From Peptoniphilus_B koenoeneniae (GTDB lineage Bacteria; Bacillota; Clostridia; Tissierellales; Peptoniphilaceae), in contig NZ_JAUSTN010000011.1 of NCBI RefSeq assembly GCF_030812875.1, positions 1 to 34,829 on the forward strand: 34,829 nucleotides of DNA, read 5' to 3'. The position numbers and the translations under genes are program-made. Every line of letters starts with the position of its first letter. Position 1 is the first letter of the stretch. The notes beneath the pieces are model-generated. The model worked only from the letters and a program-made list of their open reading frames with translations. It was not told the DNA's origin and ran no database searches. Positions 17,736 to 26,320 of the stretch are shown one piece after another.

Positions 17736-17791
17736 TAATATACTAATATATTACGTGCTTTTATATTAACACCATTCCCTTACAAAGTCAA
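17736..17791 (-). promoter_or_regulatory. dctP1 promoter and GntR-type operator
   Basis: Minus strand: TTGACT (17786-17791), 17 bases, TAATAT (17763-17768). Immediately after the expected start site lies TAATATACTAATATATTA (17736-17753), with 7-base half-sites TAATATA/TATATTA around four bases. A 16/18 match recurs in front of the adjacent gntR gene at 18530-18547. The position at about +2 to +19 suggests repression. Confidence 0.8.
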
Positions 17792-17828
17792 CTGATAAAG
17801 AAAACATTTGTCTGAATTATTATGAAAT

Positions 17829-18509
17829 TTATTCCATAAAATATTCCGGATATTTTGCCCTTAATTTTTTTTCATTTACTTCCCATCTTCCTAAGTGGCT
17901 ATCCATAATCTCCACTGCCTCATCAATGTTTTTATTTTCTATTGCCTCAATTAATCTTCTATGGTCTTCAATAGTATTTTTTAAATGCTCTTTTGACATC
18001 TCCAAATTTCTTACCCGGTCATAATGTATAAAGGCAGGTTTTATCATTTTATGAAGTTTTTCCATATCCGCAATTTTATATAAAAGCCCGTGTAAATTGC
18101 TGTCTAATTTTGAAGCATCCTTAAAAATTTCATTTTCATAGCAAAAAACTTGCATGGAATAAATTTGTTTGAGTTTTAATATATCATCTTCCTTTGCAAC
18201 TTTGCATACGACTTTAATGATTTCTTTTTCCAGGGCAAGTCTTAAAAATTTTGTTTCATTAACTATTTTAGTGTCAATTAAAGAAACTCTCATTCCTCTT
18301 TGAGGATAAACATCTATAATATTTGATTCATCTTTAAGTTTATTTATAGCTTCTCTTATGGGAGTTCTGCTTATTCCCAACAATTCCGAAATTTTAATGT
18401 CGCTTATGGTCTCCCCTGGTTTAAGAGTGAGATTAACAATATTTTCTTTAATTATATTGTAGGCGTAATCCCTTGCACTTTCATTGGAATTTCTTTCATA
18501 TATTTCCAA
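17829..18509 (-). CDS. GntR-family regulator (FadR/FCD subfamily), probable controller of TRAP-1
   Basis: 226 residues. The N-terminal winged helix (about residues 10-75: ISDIKISELLGISRTPIREA then INKLKDESNIIDVYPQRGMR) is typical GntR. The C-terminal FCD helical domain follows, with probable metal and ligand residues in SKLDSNLHGLLYKIA and EDHRRLIEAI...HLGRWE. The start codon is TTG (18507-18509), eight bases after GAAGGAG; no in-frame ATG is near. It sits just upstream of dctP1 on the same strand, and both genes share an AT-rich palindrome, so it most likely represses itself and the TRAP-1 operon in response to the imported sugar acid. No terminator is seen before the dctP1 promoter. Confidence 0.9.
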   Translation of the reverse strand: MEIYERNSNESARDYAYNIIKENIVNLTLKPGETISDIKISELLGISRTPIREAINKLKDESNIIDVYPQRGMRVSLIDTKIVNETKFLRLALEKEIIKVVCKVAKEDDILKLKQIYSMQVFCYENEIFKDASKLDSNLHGLLYKIADMEKLHKMIKPAFIHYDRVRNLEMSKEHLKNTIEDHRRLIEAIENKNIDEAVEIMDSHLGRWEVNEKKLRAKYPEYFME

Positions 18510-18529
18510 AAAATCAGCTCCTTCGTGTG

Positions 18530-18547
18530 ATATATATTAGTATATTA
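18530..18547. promoter_or_regulatory. Second copy of the GntR-type operator
   Basis: ATATATATTAGTATATTA on the plus strand matches the reverse complement of the dctP1 operator at 16 of 18 positions. It lies 20 bases upstream of the gntR TTG start, in the 110-base interval between the two divergent regulators, consistent with autoregulation. Confidence 0.7.
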
Positions 18548-18619
18548 CTTAAAGCCAACCTTTTCAAACATTTCTTTTATTTTTTACCTATAATATAATG
18601 TAAAAAAAGGAGGAAATTT

Positions 18620-19303
18620 ATGGAAGATAAATCTATACCGGAACTCATTTCCCAAAAAATAATTAAAATGATTAAGGATTCAAACTTAAAGGTTGATGAT
18701 AAATTGCCTAACGAAAAAGAATTGATGGAACTTTTTAAAGTGAGCAGAAATTCTTTAAGAGAAGCTTTAAAAATTTTAAGCAGCAGAAATATAATTTATA
18801 TAAAGCAAGGATCAGGAACTTATGTAGCAGAACAAACAGGCATAAGCGAAGATCCTTTAGGCCTATTATTTATAAAAGACAGAAAAAAATTAGTAAAGGA
18901 CATCTTAGATTTAAGATACATTTTAGAACCGGAAATAGCTTCTTTGGCTGCTCAAAATGCAAGTCCTGCCCAAGTAGAAGAATTGGAAGAAATTTTGGCA
19001 AAAATGGAAAAACAAATAAAAAAGAAAAATGATTTTTTGGAATATGACCAAGAATTTCACGGACTAATTGCAAAAATGACCCAAAATATTATTATTGCAA
19101 AACTTATACCTATTTTAAATGAAACTATTAAAGTTTTTTCTCAGGAAGCTTTAACCACAGAATACGAAAACACTTTAGTTTCTCATGAAAAATTATTTAA
19201 TGCCATAAAAGATAAAAAATCCAATGACGCAAAAGAAATTATGACTTATCACATACTTTTTAATAAAGAAAGATTTTCCAAAGAAAGGTCGGATGAATTT
19301 TGA
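18620..19303 (+). CDS. GntR-family regulator (FadR/FCD subfamily), second copy
   Basis: 227 residues, divergent from the first GntR gene. The winged helix KLPNEKELMELFKVSRNSLR with EALKILSSRNIIYIKQGSGT (residues 28-67) carries the FadR-type PNExxL motif. The FCD domain includes LRYILEPEIASLAA and EYDQEFHGLIAKM. The ATG follows AAAGGAGG by six bases. Two overlapping TATAAT boxes (18589-18599) lie upstream without a convincing -35. It probably governs the oxidoreductase operon directly downstream; the ligand is not predictable. It is clearly different from the first regulator, so two separate signals are likely read here. Confidence 0.9.
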   Translation: MEDKSIPELISQKIIKMIKDSNLKVDDKLPNEKELMELFKVSRNSLREALKILSSRNIIYIKQGSGTYVAEQTGISEDPLGLLFIKDRKKLVKDILDLRYILEPEIASLAAQNASPAQVEELEEILAKMEKQIKKKNDFLEYDQEFHGLIAKMTQNIIIAKLIPILNETIKVFSQEALTTEYENTLVSHEKLFNAIKDKKSNDAKEIMTYHILFNKERFSKERSDEF

Positions 19304-19308
19304 CAAAA

Positions 19309-19340
19309 ACATTGTAATGTCTATTTTTTTATGGTAAAAT
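19309..19340 (+). promoter_or_regulatory. Promoter of the oxidoreductase trio with small palindrome
   Basis: TTGTAA (19312-19317), 17 bases, TAAAAT (19335-19340) with TGG before it (extended -10). The palindrome ACATTGTAATGT (19309-19320) covers the -35 and is a candidate site for the upstream GntR regulator. Confidence 0.55.
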
Positions 19341-19371
19341 TCAATAAAATATGTAAAGTGGTAGGATGATT

Positions 19372-20835
19372 ATGAATAAAAAAAATATAATTTATGATTT
19401 TGCCATAATTGGCGGCGGAGTCCTAGGAAGTGCCATAGCAAGAGAACTTTCAAAATACAATTGTAAAGTCCTTGTTATTGAAAAAAACAACGACCTTTGT
19501 TTTGAAACAAGCGGTAGAAACTCTGGAGTTGTTCACGCAGGTTTTTCCTACGATACAGGCAGTTTAAAAAATATCTTTTGCTTAAAAGGAAATCTTATGT
19601 TTGACCAATTGTCAAAAGATTTAAGTTTTCCCTTTAAAAGATGTGGAAAATTACTTGTGGGAAAAAGCCAAGAAGACTTAGAAACTTTAAAAAGAGTTTT
19701 AAAACAAGGAGAAGCCAATGGAGTAAAAAACATGGAGCTAATTTGCGGACAAGAAAAAATTGCAAATATAGTGCCCTATACCATTGGAAATTACGCAGTT
19801 TTTTCTCACAACAGCGGAATAACAGATCCCTTTTTATTTAACATTGCCTTAGCAGAAAATGCCCATTTAAACGGAGTGTCTTTTGCCTTTAATCAAGAAG
19901 TAATAGGCATTGAAAAGGAAGAAGAGTTTTATAAAATTAAAAGTCCCAAAAACTCTTTTAGAAGTAAATGGATAATAAATTCTGCAGGTCTTAACTGCGG
20001 AAAGATTTCAAAAATGATGGGCATAGATTCCTATAAGGTAATAGGATCAAAGGGAGAATATATAATTCTTAACAAAGAATGTGGCAAGGATCTGCCCATG
20101 CCTGTTTATCCAGTACCAAGCAATACTTATATGGGAATCCATGTTACAAATACAGTTGACGGTAATGTTTTAGTAGGCCCCAACGCAGAAAATGTTTCTG
20201 ATTTTACAGACTATACAGTTTCAAAAATTGGAGTGGAAGGCCTTGCTAAAAGTGCCAACGATTTGTGGAATAGGGTTTATAGAAAAGATTTCATCAGAAC
20301 CTATGCGGGAATACTGCCTAAATGGGTTGACGAAAATAATATTATTCAAGACTTCAAAATTGAAATTAAAGATGAAGTTAAAAATTTCGTAAACTTAATC
20401 GGAATCGAATCTCCCGGCCTAACAGCTGCAGTTCCCATAGCCCAATATGTTCTTAAATTAATAAAAGATAGAATAAAATTGGAAGAAAAAGAAAATTTCA
20501 TAAGCAAAATGCCTGAAAGGAAAAAATTTTCTCACATGACCTTTGAAGAAAAAAAAGAAGCCATCAAAAATAATCCAGATTTTGGAGAAATTATTTGCAG
20601 ATGCGAGCACGTTTCAAAGGCAGAAATCTTAAATGCCATTAACAATCCCTTAGGCAGATGCAGTTTCAAATCTATTAAATATAGAACAAGAGCTATGACA
20701 GGTCTATGCCAAGGAGGCTACTGTCAAATGAGAATTGAAGAAATGATAAAAGAAGAGAAAAATTTAAAAGATGAAGATATCCTTTATGGCAACGAAAATA
20801 CAAATATGTTTCCATCTAATGTAAGGGAGATATAA
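19372..20835 (+). CDS. FAD-dependent oxidoreductase, GlpA/LhgO-like, with BFD-type [2Fe-2S] domain
   Basis: 487 residues. N-terminal FAD Rossmann motif FAIIGGGVLGSAIARELSKY followed by the DAO-family block ETSGRNSGVVHAG, as in anaerobic glycerol-3-phosphate dehydrogenase A and L-2-hydroxyglutarate oxidase. The C-terminal about 80 residues hold CRC...GLCQGGYC, the four-cysteine BFD/[2Fe-2S] module. The start taken is MNKKNIIYDF at 19372, five bases after AGGA; the ATG at 19366 directly abuts the GG of its putative ribosome site. It is the first gene of a tight trio: the next starts one base after this stop. The trio form resembles Bacillota glp oxidoreductases, but no glycerol genes are present, so the substrate may be another hydroxy compound, such as a sugar acid. 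Confidence 0.85.
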   Translation: MNKKNIIYDFAIIGGGVLGSAIARELSKYNCKVLVIEKNNDLCFETSGRNSGVVHAGFSYDTGSLKNIFCLKGNLMFDQLSKDLSFPFKRCGKLLVGKSQEDLETLKRVLKQGEANGVKNMELICGQEKIANIVPYTIGNYAVFSHNSGITDPFLFNIALAENAHLNGVSFAFNQEVIGIEKEEEFYKIKSPKNSFRSKWIINSAGLNCGKISKMMGIDSYKVIGSKGEYIILNKECGKDLPMPVYPVPSNTYMGIHVTNTVDGNVLVGPNAENVSDFTDYTVSKIGVEGLAKSANDLWNRVYRKDFIRTYAGILPKWVDENNIIQDFKIEIKDEVKNFVNLIGIESPGLTAAVPIAQYVLKLIKDRIKLEEKENFISKMPERKKFSHMTFEEKKEAIKNNPDFGEIICRCEHVSKAEILNAINNPLGRCSFKSIKYRTRAMTGLCQGGYCQMRIEEMIKEEKNLKDEDILYGNENTNMFPSNVREI

Positions 20836-22074
20836 ATGATTGATGCAATAATAATCGGTGGCGGCCCTGCAGGACTTGCCGCTGCAGTTGAACTAAAAAA
20901 AAGAAATGTAGATAATATATTAATAATCGAAAGAGAAAACCACTTAGGTGGAATCCTTAACCAATGTATTCATGACGGCTTTGGTTTAAGCAAATTTAAA
21001 CAATCCCTAACAGGACCTGAATATGCCTCCCTATATATAGACCAAGTAGAAAAACTTAATATTAAATATCTCCTCAATACCATGGTTCTTGAAATTAACG
21101 AAAATAAAGAAGTAACTATAGCTTCAAAAAAAGGCATAGAAAAATTACAAGCAAAAAGTATTCTACTTGCCATGGGTTGTAGAGAAAGAACAGCTGGAAT
21201 GCTTACAATACCAGGAGAAAGACCAGCAGGAGTTTTAACAGCAGGAGTTGCACAAAACTATGTAAACCTTCATAATATTCAAGTTGGTAAAGAAATAATC
21301 ATCTTAGGCTCAGGAGATATAGGTCTTATAATGGCAAGAAGACTTACTTTAGAAGGAGCCCATGTAAAAATGGTAGTGGAAATAAACTCTTACCCAGCAG
21401 GCCTTCCAAGAAATGTTTTGCAATGTTTAAGGGACTATAACATTCCCCTTTTACTTAACAAATCAATTTCACAAATTCACGGAAAAAACCGAATTGAAGG
21501 AATAAGCCTGGAAGACCTTGATGAAAATGGAAATATAATTCCAAATAGCGAAAAATTTTATTCCTGCGATACCCTTGTTTTATCAGTAGGTCTTATACCA
21601 GAAAATGAACTTTCAAAAATGGCAGGAGTCCTTATAGATTCAAAAACCAACGGGCCTCAAATAAAATCCAATTACGAAACAAATGTAAAAGGTATCTTTG
21701 CAGCAGGAAATGTTTTGCAAGTTCACGATTTAGTAGATAAAGTATCAGATGAAGCAGAAAGAGCAGCAACAAGTATTTGTAAATATTTAGAAGAAAATGA
21801 AAAAGAAAATACAGAACTTTTAAATATTAAAACTGATTCAAACATATCCTATATCCTTCCCCAAAGCCTTGTGGCAAATGAAGAAGCGACAATTTCTTTC
21901 AGAGTTAGAAGGCCCATGGAAAATGTAAAAATTATAGTTAAACAAGGAGAAAATGAAATAAAAAAAATATCAGCAAGAAAAGCCATACCTGCTGAAATGA
22001 TACAAATAAAAATTCCTGAAAATGTAATTAAAGAATCTGTTGATTTGGAGGTTTTCCTATGCCCGAAAAATTAA
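20836..22074 (+). CDS. NAD(P)/FAD-dependent oxidoreductase, second subunit of the trio
   Basis: 412 residues. FAD-binding motif AIIIGGGPAGLAAAVELKKR at the N-terminus, then the redox-family blocks ILLAMGCRERT and the second dinucleotide fold IILGSGDIGLIMARRL, and a C-terminal FAD motif GIFAAGNVLQVHDLVD. This matches the pyridine-nucleotide-disulfide-like partner proteins found beside GlpA-like and DUF1667 proteins. It lacks the CxxxxC redox disulfide of true disulfide reductases. The last 70 residues form a small beta-rich tail. The start overlaps the previous gene's stop region (TAAATG) and has AGGGAGA upstream. It probably passes electrons between the first subunit and a nicotinamide or quinone-side acceptor. 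Confidence 0.85.
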   Translation: MIDAIIIGGGPAGLAAAVELKKRNVDNILIIERENHLGGILNQCIHDGFGLSKFKQSLTGPEYASLYIDQVEKLNIKYLLNTMVLEINENKEVTIASKKGIEKLQAKSILLAMGCRERTAGMLTIPGERPAGVLTAGVAQNYVNLHNIQVGKEIIILGSGDIGLIMARRLTLEGAHVKMVVEINSYPAGLPRNVLQCLRDYNIPLLLNKSISQIHGKNRIEGISLEDLDENGNIIPNSEKFYSCDTLVLSVGLIPENELSKMAGVLIDSKTNGPQIKSNYETNVKGIFAAGNVLQVHDLVDKVSDEAERAATSICKYLEENEKENTELLNIKTDSNISYILPQSLVANEEATISFRVRRPMENVKIIVKQGENEIKKISARKAIPAEMIQIKIPENVIKESVDLEVFLCPKN

Positions 22075-22421
22075 TCTGTATATTATGCCCAAACGGCTGC
22101 CAAATTACCTACAAAAAAAATGAAAATGATCTAGAAATAATAGAACACGGTCTTTGTCCAAAGGGAGATGGTTTTGTAAAAAACGAAGTCTTCCATCCTG
22201 TGAGAACAATCTGCACATCAGTTAGAGTCTTAAATGGAGACCTGCCCCTTGTTAGCGTAAGAACGGACAGAGAAATCCCTAAAGATAAAATTTTTGAACT
22301 TATGAAACTTATAAAGTCACTAAGAATAGAAGCCCCAGTTAAAATAAACGACATAATATATGAAAACGCCCTGGGCCTATGTAATATAAAAGCAACAAAG
22401 ACCATAAATAAAATTAGCTAA
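22059..22421 (+). CDS. DUF1667 protein, third member of the oxidoreductase trio
   Basis: 120 residues, the normal DUF1667 length. The CILCPNGCQI motif near the N-terminus and GLCPKGDGF at about residue 31 supply four cysteines in CxxCPxGC...C spacing, suggesting a metal or iron-sulfur site; HPVRTICTSVRV is the other family block. It overlaps the preceding gene by 16 bases, with TTGGAGGT inside that gene as ribosome site, so translation is coupled. The family is nearly always found with GlpA-like oxidoreductases. Its biochemical role is not established. It is followed by a strong terminator. Confidence 0.9.
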   Translation: MPEKLICILCPNGCQITYKKNENDLEIIEHGLCPKGDGFVKNEVFHPVRTICTSVRVLNGDLPLVSVRTDREIPKDKIFELMKLIKSLRIEAPVKINDIIYENALGLCNIKATKTINKIS

Positions 22422-22424
22422 AAA

Positions 22425-22471
22425 AATCCGTTAGTAAGTTTATATATAAAACTTATTAACGGATTCTTTTT
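22425..22471. terminator. Bidirectional terminator between convergent operons
   Basis: A long stem (AATCCGTTAGTAAGTTT pairing with AAACTTATTAACGGATT, one G-T wobble) with a short AT loop, followed on the plus strand by CTTTTTATTT and on the minus strand by TTTTTT. It ends both the oxidoreductase trio and the TRAP-2 operon (dctM2 stop at 22508). Confidence 0.9.
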
Positions 22472-22507
22472 ATTTAAATTAATAATATTAATCTTATAAA
22501 TTTATTT

Positions 22508-23794
22508 TTAATTAAATATTAAATTCGGAACAAATAATACCAGTTGTGGGAAAAGTACAAGGACAATGTCCAAAAGTATGACAGCAACGAAAAATGGTAT
22601 TGAATGCTTTACATAATCACTTATGGAAATTCCCATTATACCGCAAACAATATAGCATGCTGTTCCAACAGGAGGAGTCATACATCCCATTGTTACTATT
22701 GTCATCATACAAACTCCAAAGTGAACAGGATCTATTCCTAAGCTTTGTACTACCGGTAAAAATATCGGAGTTAATAAAAGTATATTTACATTGGAGTCAA
22801 CTATCATTCCTGTAAAGAATAGGAAAAGTAACATTATCAAGGTCAATACTTTACCATTACTTGAAATACCTACTAAAAATCCTGATAGAACTGTAGGCGC
22901 ATTAACATAAGTTAGTACATAGCTGAAAATTCCTGAGAAAGAAATAATCAGAATAATTGCACCATTATCTATTACAGTATTTACTACGGACATTTTAAAT
23001 TTTTCCCAAGTAAGCTCTTTATAAACAAATACACCGATTATAAGAGCATATACAACAGCGAAAGCTCCTGCTTCTGATGGAGTGAAAATTCCAAATCTTA
23101 TACCTACTATAAGAATAATAGGGAAAATAAGAGCCCAAATAGAAGTTTTTAAATCTTCTAAAATTTCTTTAGCAGATGCTTTTTCTATATTTGGTTCAGG
23201 TAAATCATAGCCATGCTTTTTTGAAGTTATACTTACAGTTACCATTAAAAATGTCATCATCAATATACCTGGCACTATACCTGCAGCAAAAAGTCTTCCT
23301 ATGGAAACTTCACCTACAAATCCATATAAAATAAGTCCAAGAGAAGGTGGAATTGTGGCAGTTATCAGTGATGTAAGACAGATTACAGCAGCTGAATATC
23401 CCTTTGGATATCCCTTAGCATCCATTTCAGGTCCAAGTATTCTCGCTTCCATAGCAGCATCAGCTACAGCAGAACCGGAAACACCACCCATAAGAGTACT
23501 TAAAATTACACTTACTTGGGCAACCCCACCTGCTAAAGTTCTTGTTAAAAGTCTTGATAATCTTAAAAGCCTGTCAGTTATTCCAGTTTCATTCATAAGA
23601 TTTCCTGCAAATACAAAAAATGGCACTGCAAGAAAGGCAAAGGATTGAGTTTGAGAAACTACCCTTTGTACTGCAACGGAAAGAGGTATTGCATTTGATG
23701 TAACAAAATAACTAATGCCTGAAATACCTATAACAAAAGCAATAGGCATATTAATAATTAAAAGTCCTATAAATAAAATAATCAAAATTGTCAT
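22508..23794 (-). CDS. dctM: TRAP transporter large permease, system 2
   Basis: 428 residues, DctM family, about twelve hydrophobic segments. The blocks NMPIAFVIGISGISYF, GGVSGSAVADAAMEARILGP, TSLITATIPPSLGLILYG and GCMTPPVGTACYIVCGIMG are all recognisable. It differs throughout from system 1, so this is an old paralogue or separately acquired transporter, not a recent duplicate. The ATG overlaps the dctQ2 stop by one base (TAATG), so translation is coupled. It is last in the SGNH-dctP2-Q2-M2 operon, ending at the bidirectional terminator. Confidence 0.95.
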   Translation of the reverse strand: MTILIILFIGLLIINMPIAFVIGISGISYFVTSNAIPLSVAVQRVVSQTQSFAFLAVPFFVFAGNLMNETGITDRLLRLSRLLTRTLAGGVAQVSVILSTLMGGVSGSAVADAAMEARILGPEMDAKGYPKGYSAAVICLTSLITATIPPSLGLILYGFVGEVSIGRLFAAGIVPGILMMTFLMVTVSITSKKHGYDLPEPNIEKASAKEILEDLKTSIWALIFPIILIVGIRFGIFTPSEAGAFAVVYALIIGVFVYKELTWEKFKMSVVNTVIDNGAIILIISFSGIFSYVLTYVNAPTVLSGFLVGISSNGKVLTLIMLLFLFFTGMIVDSNVNILLLTPIFLPVVQSLGIDPVHFGVCMMTIVTMGCMTPPVGTACYIVCGIMGISISDYVKHSIPFFVAVILLDIVLVLFPQLVLFVPNLIFN

Positions 23795-24267
23795 TAGTTT
23801 TCACCTCTAATCATTCTTATGTCTTTTGCAATTAAAGTTAAAGTAGAAAGAATCATAAGCAAAGAACCTACAGGTAAACTCATTGTTACACATGCATAGC
23901 TTAACTTTAAAGATTGAAAACTTCTGTCCCAAGAATTCATAGTTAAATCAAATCCCTTAATAACAAATACTACTAATAAAGCTATCATAAGCAGATGACT
24001 TATAATTCTACAAATTCCATTTGCCTTTTTTGACATTTTACTTGTGAAGATATCAACCCCTACCAACTTTTCCTGCCTTAGAGCAATGTCAGCACCTATA
24101 AAGGCTAACCAAGCAAATAAAAGTTGTGCAACATCCAAACTTTTTTGCATAGGTATATTAAATTTTCTTGTAAGAGCTGATAAAAAAACCAGCACAACAA
24201 CTAATATTAAAAATATACCGCAAATTATGGTTTCAAGTTTACACAACAAATCATAAATTTTCTTCAT
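23794..24267 (-). CDS. dctQ: TRAP transporter small permease, system 2
   Basis: 157 residues, four hydrophobic helices with the DctQ-type stretch SLDVAQLLFAWLAFIGADIA and REKLVGVDIF. The start chosen is MKKIYDLLCK at 24267, four bases after GAGGGA; an in-frame ATG four codons upstream has no ribosome site. TAATG overlap joins it to dctM2. It is separated from dctP2 by a GC-rich hairpin. Confidence 0.92.
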   Translation of the reverse strand: MKKIYDLLCKLETIICGIFLILVVVLVFLSALTRKFNIPMQKSLDVAQLLFAWLAFIGADIALRQEKLVGVDIFTSKMSKKANGICRIISHLLMIALLVVFVIKGFDLTMNSWDRSFQSLKLSYACVTMSLPVGSLLMILSTLTLIAKDIRMIRGEN

Positions 24268-24289
24268 GCTATCCCTCATAAAATTAAAA

Positions 24290-24304
24290 GGGGCATATAG
24301 CCCC
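24290..24304 (-). terminator. Partial terminator or processing hairpin after dctP2
   Basis: GGGGC-TATAT-GCCCC followed by TTTTAATTTT on the minus strand, 4 bases after the dctP2 stop. The five-GC stem with a T-run should reduce readthrough into dctQ2, mirroring the hairpin after dctP1. Confidence 0.75.
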
Positions 24305-24308
24305 AGTT

Positions 24309-25343
24309 TTATTCACCTATAGCTTTCTTAAATTCTTCTCTTAATTGAGAGTATCCAAGTTTTTCATATACAGGTTCTACAGCTTGTTTAAAAGGTGTTT
24401 TGTCAATTTCACGAATTACCATACCCTTTTTAGCCATTTCTTCTTCATATTCCTTAATAGTACTGTCTACAATCTTTCTGTTTTCAGTACCAACTTTTTT
24501 GAATACTTCAACAAATTTTTCTTGAGCTTCTTTTGGCCAGCTGTTAAATACTTTAGCACCCATAACAGGAACAGTTACTAAGTTAAAATGTTCAGTCTTG
24601 TTTACATATTTACAAATTTCATAAAGTCTTGTCGGATATGCAGATGGTGTTTGTACTTCTGCTCCATCAAGGGCTCCTTGTTGAATTGAAGGATAAACTT
24701 CAGACCATTCCATAGGAGTTGCAATAGCACCCATAGCATTTATTGATTCAACAAAAATGTCGCTACCAATTGTTCTGATTTTTTTACCAGCTAAATCTGC
24801 AGGTGTATTTACTTCATTGTTGCAAACAAAGTTTCTTGGTCCGTTAAACCAGTTAGCTGTAATAACCTTTACGCCTTTTTCTTCAAATTGTTTTTCCCAT
24901 CCTTTGTATAAGTCAGTTTCAACTAATTTATCAAGATCGTCAACATTTTCAAGAATGTATGGCATTTGGATAATACCAAAATCTTTTACATAAGATGCAA
25001 GTCTACCAGGGTCACTCATAGCTACAACAGGCACACCTTGAAGACCTTGTTCTAATACGTCATCAGTTCCGCCAAGGGCAGAAGAGAAGAATAATTGAAC
25101 TTCGAACATTCCTGTTGCTTCAAGTTCTTTCTTTACTTCCATCATACCAATTGATTGAGTATCTTTTTCACCTTGAGTGTTTGCTATTTGTACTTTAATT
25201 TTTTCTGTACTTCTTTCACCCTTTGCTTCCGTTTGCTTCTTGTTGTTTCCTTCAGCAGGAGCTTCTTTCTTTTCAGATTTTCCGCAACCTACTAAAAGTC
25301 CTAAAACTAAAACGCTTAATAACACTAGTTTTAATCTTCTCAT
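24309..25343 (-). CDS. dctP: TRAP substrate-binding lipoprotein, system 2
   Basis: 344 residues. A clean lipobox LLVGC puts the lipidated cysteine at C20. Family features include KKIRTIGSDIFVESINAMGA (ligand-binding arginine) and PSIQQGALDGAEVQTPSAYP. The binding-site region differs clearly from DctP1, so a different ligand is likely. The start is MRRLKLVLL at 25343: the ATG overlaps the SGNH hydrolase stop (TAATG) with GGAGGAAG upstream; an in-frame ATG five codons earlier is part of that ribosome site and is rejected. The overlap with an esterase-like gene suggests the imported acid may arrive as an ester or be de-esterified (inference). Confidence 0.93.
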   Translation of the reverse strand: MRRLKLVLLSVLVLGLLVGCGKSEKKEAPAEGNNKKQTEAKGERSTEKIKVQIANTQGEKDTQSIGMMEVKKELEATGMFEVQLFFSSALGGTDDVLEQGLQGVPVVAMSDPGRLASYVKDFGIIQMPYILENVDDLDKLVETDLYKGWEKQFEEKGVKVITANWFNGPRNFVCNNEVNTPADLAGKKIRTIGSDIFVESINAMGAIATPMEWSEVYPSIQQGALDGAEVQTPSAYPTRLYEICKYVNKTEHFNLVTVPVMGAKVFNSWPKEAQEKFVEVFKKVGTENRKIVDSTIKEYEEEMAKKGMVIREIDKTPFKQAVEPVYEKLGYSQLREEFKKAIGE

Positions 25344-26266
25344 TAATTCTTCCTCCATAAATCTTTTAATGAATAATAAATTAAAAAATTTCCCAATTCA
25401 TTAGGATGAATATCACCGTCATAATAAAATTTACTATCTGCCGGAAAAATGTCCCTTCCTTTTACTAATTTAAACTTAGGGTAATTTTTTAAAACTTTGA
25501 TGATACTAGTTTCGATTTCAGTGAATCTTTTTTCTAAAGAAGGTTTTAATATTGGAATAGGACTTAAAACCACAACATTTTTGTCAAAAAATTTTTCATT
25601 GATAAGTTTAAAATAAAGATCAATTTCACCTTTTACCTCATCAATATTCTTATCAGAAAGAATGTCATTTGTCCCAAGACCTATAAAAATATTTTCGCAA
25701 GACACATTACAAAGTTGAGGAAGCTTATGATCAAAAATCATGCCTCCAACACTTTGATTTTTTATGTCAAACCCTTCCCTATGAAATAAATTCATAAATG
25801 TAAAAGATGGATAATCAGTTTCCATGCCTTGAGTAATAGAATCTCCAAAGGCTAAAATACTAGCCTTATAAGTATTTTCAAGAGTATCATATAAACCCTT
25901 TACTTCTTTAATTCTCCAAGTTGAAGTATTTGATAAAAATATCTTTACTGGTTTACCCACAAATTCTTTTTCTATTAAAACTTCAATTTGTTTTTTTCTA
26001 TTTCCATACTCTATGTGCTTAAGAAAAATCTTATCCATATAAATATCAACATTTACAGGATCTCTTGCAAATTCTTCAACAGAAAACATCAATCTAAGCT
26101 CAGACCTTGGAATTAAATTTATTGCAATATTAGGACTGCAAAGACTTCTAATTCTAAAATCATTGTTCTCACTTAAATATTTATATTGTTCCTCTGAAAA
26201 ACGAGTCTTATAATAACCGTCGCAAAACTTTATTTCTTCTTTTGTGCCTGAAAATAAATCTTCCAT
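25343..26266 (-). CDS. SGNH/GDSL-family hydrolase (esterase-like)
   Basis: 307 residues from the chosen start. The nucleophile motif is GDSITQG (S143) and the GLGTND motif supplies block III. The C-terminal YYDGDIHPNELG holds the histidine (H287) with Asp at 283 and 285, a spacing slightly off the usual DxxH. The first 130 residues look beta-rich, like the N-terminal domain that precedes SGNH in some carbohydrate acylesterases. There is no signal peptide, so it acts in the cytoplasm. The start MEDLFSG at 26266 has GGGAGG only three bases away. The in-frame ATG at 26332 is inside the promoter and cannot be used from it. It is first in the TRAP-2 operon. Confidence 0.8.
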   Translation of the reverse strand: MEDLFSGTKEEIKFCDGYYKTRFSEEQYKYLSENNDFRIRSLCSPNIAINLIPRSELRLMFSVEEFARDPVNVDIYMDKIFLKHIEYGNRKKQIEVLIEKEFVGKPVKIFLSNTSTWRIKEVKGLYDTLENTYKASILAFGDSITQGMETDYPSFTFMNLFHREGFDIKNQSVGGMIFDHKLPQLCNVSCENIFIGLGTNDILSDKNIDEVKGEIDLYFKLINEKFFDKNVVVLSPIPILKPSLEKRFTEIETSIIKVLKNYPKFKLVKGRDIFPADSKFYYDGDIHPNELGNFLIYYSLKDLWRKN

Positions 26267-26320
26267 ATGCCTCCCATAAGTTGTTCCACATTTCGAAACG
26301 TTATCATCATTTATGAAACT

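Noticed and set aside
19300..19330. TTGACA at 19300-19305 as the -35 of the oxidoreductase operon
   Set aside because: No -10 lies at the right distance; TTGTAA with extended TAAAAT fits better.
26291..26309. Catabolite (CcpA) cre site in the SGNH operon leader
   Set aside because: The best alignment (TGATAACGTTTCGA) has three mismatches to the cre consensus, so it is not supported.
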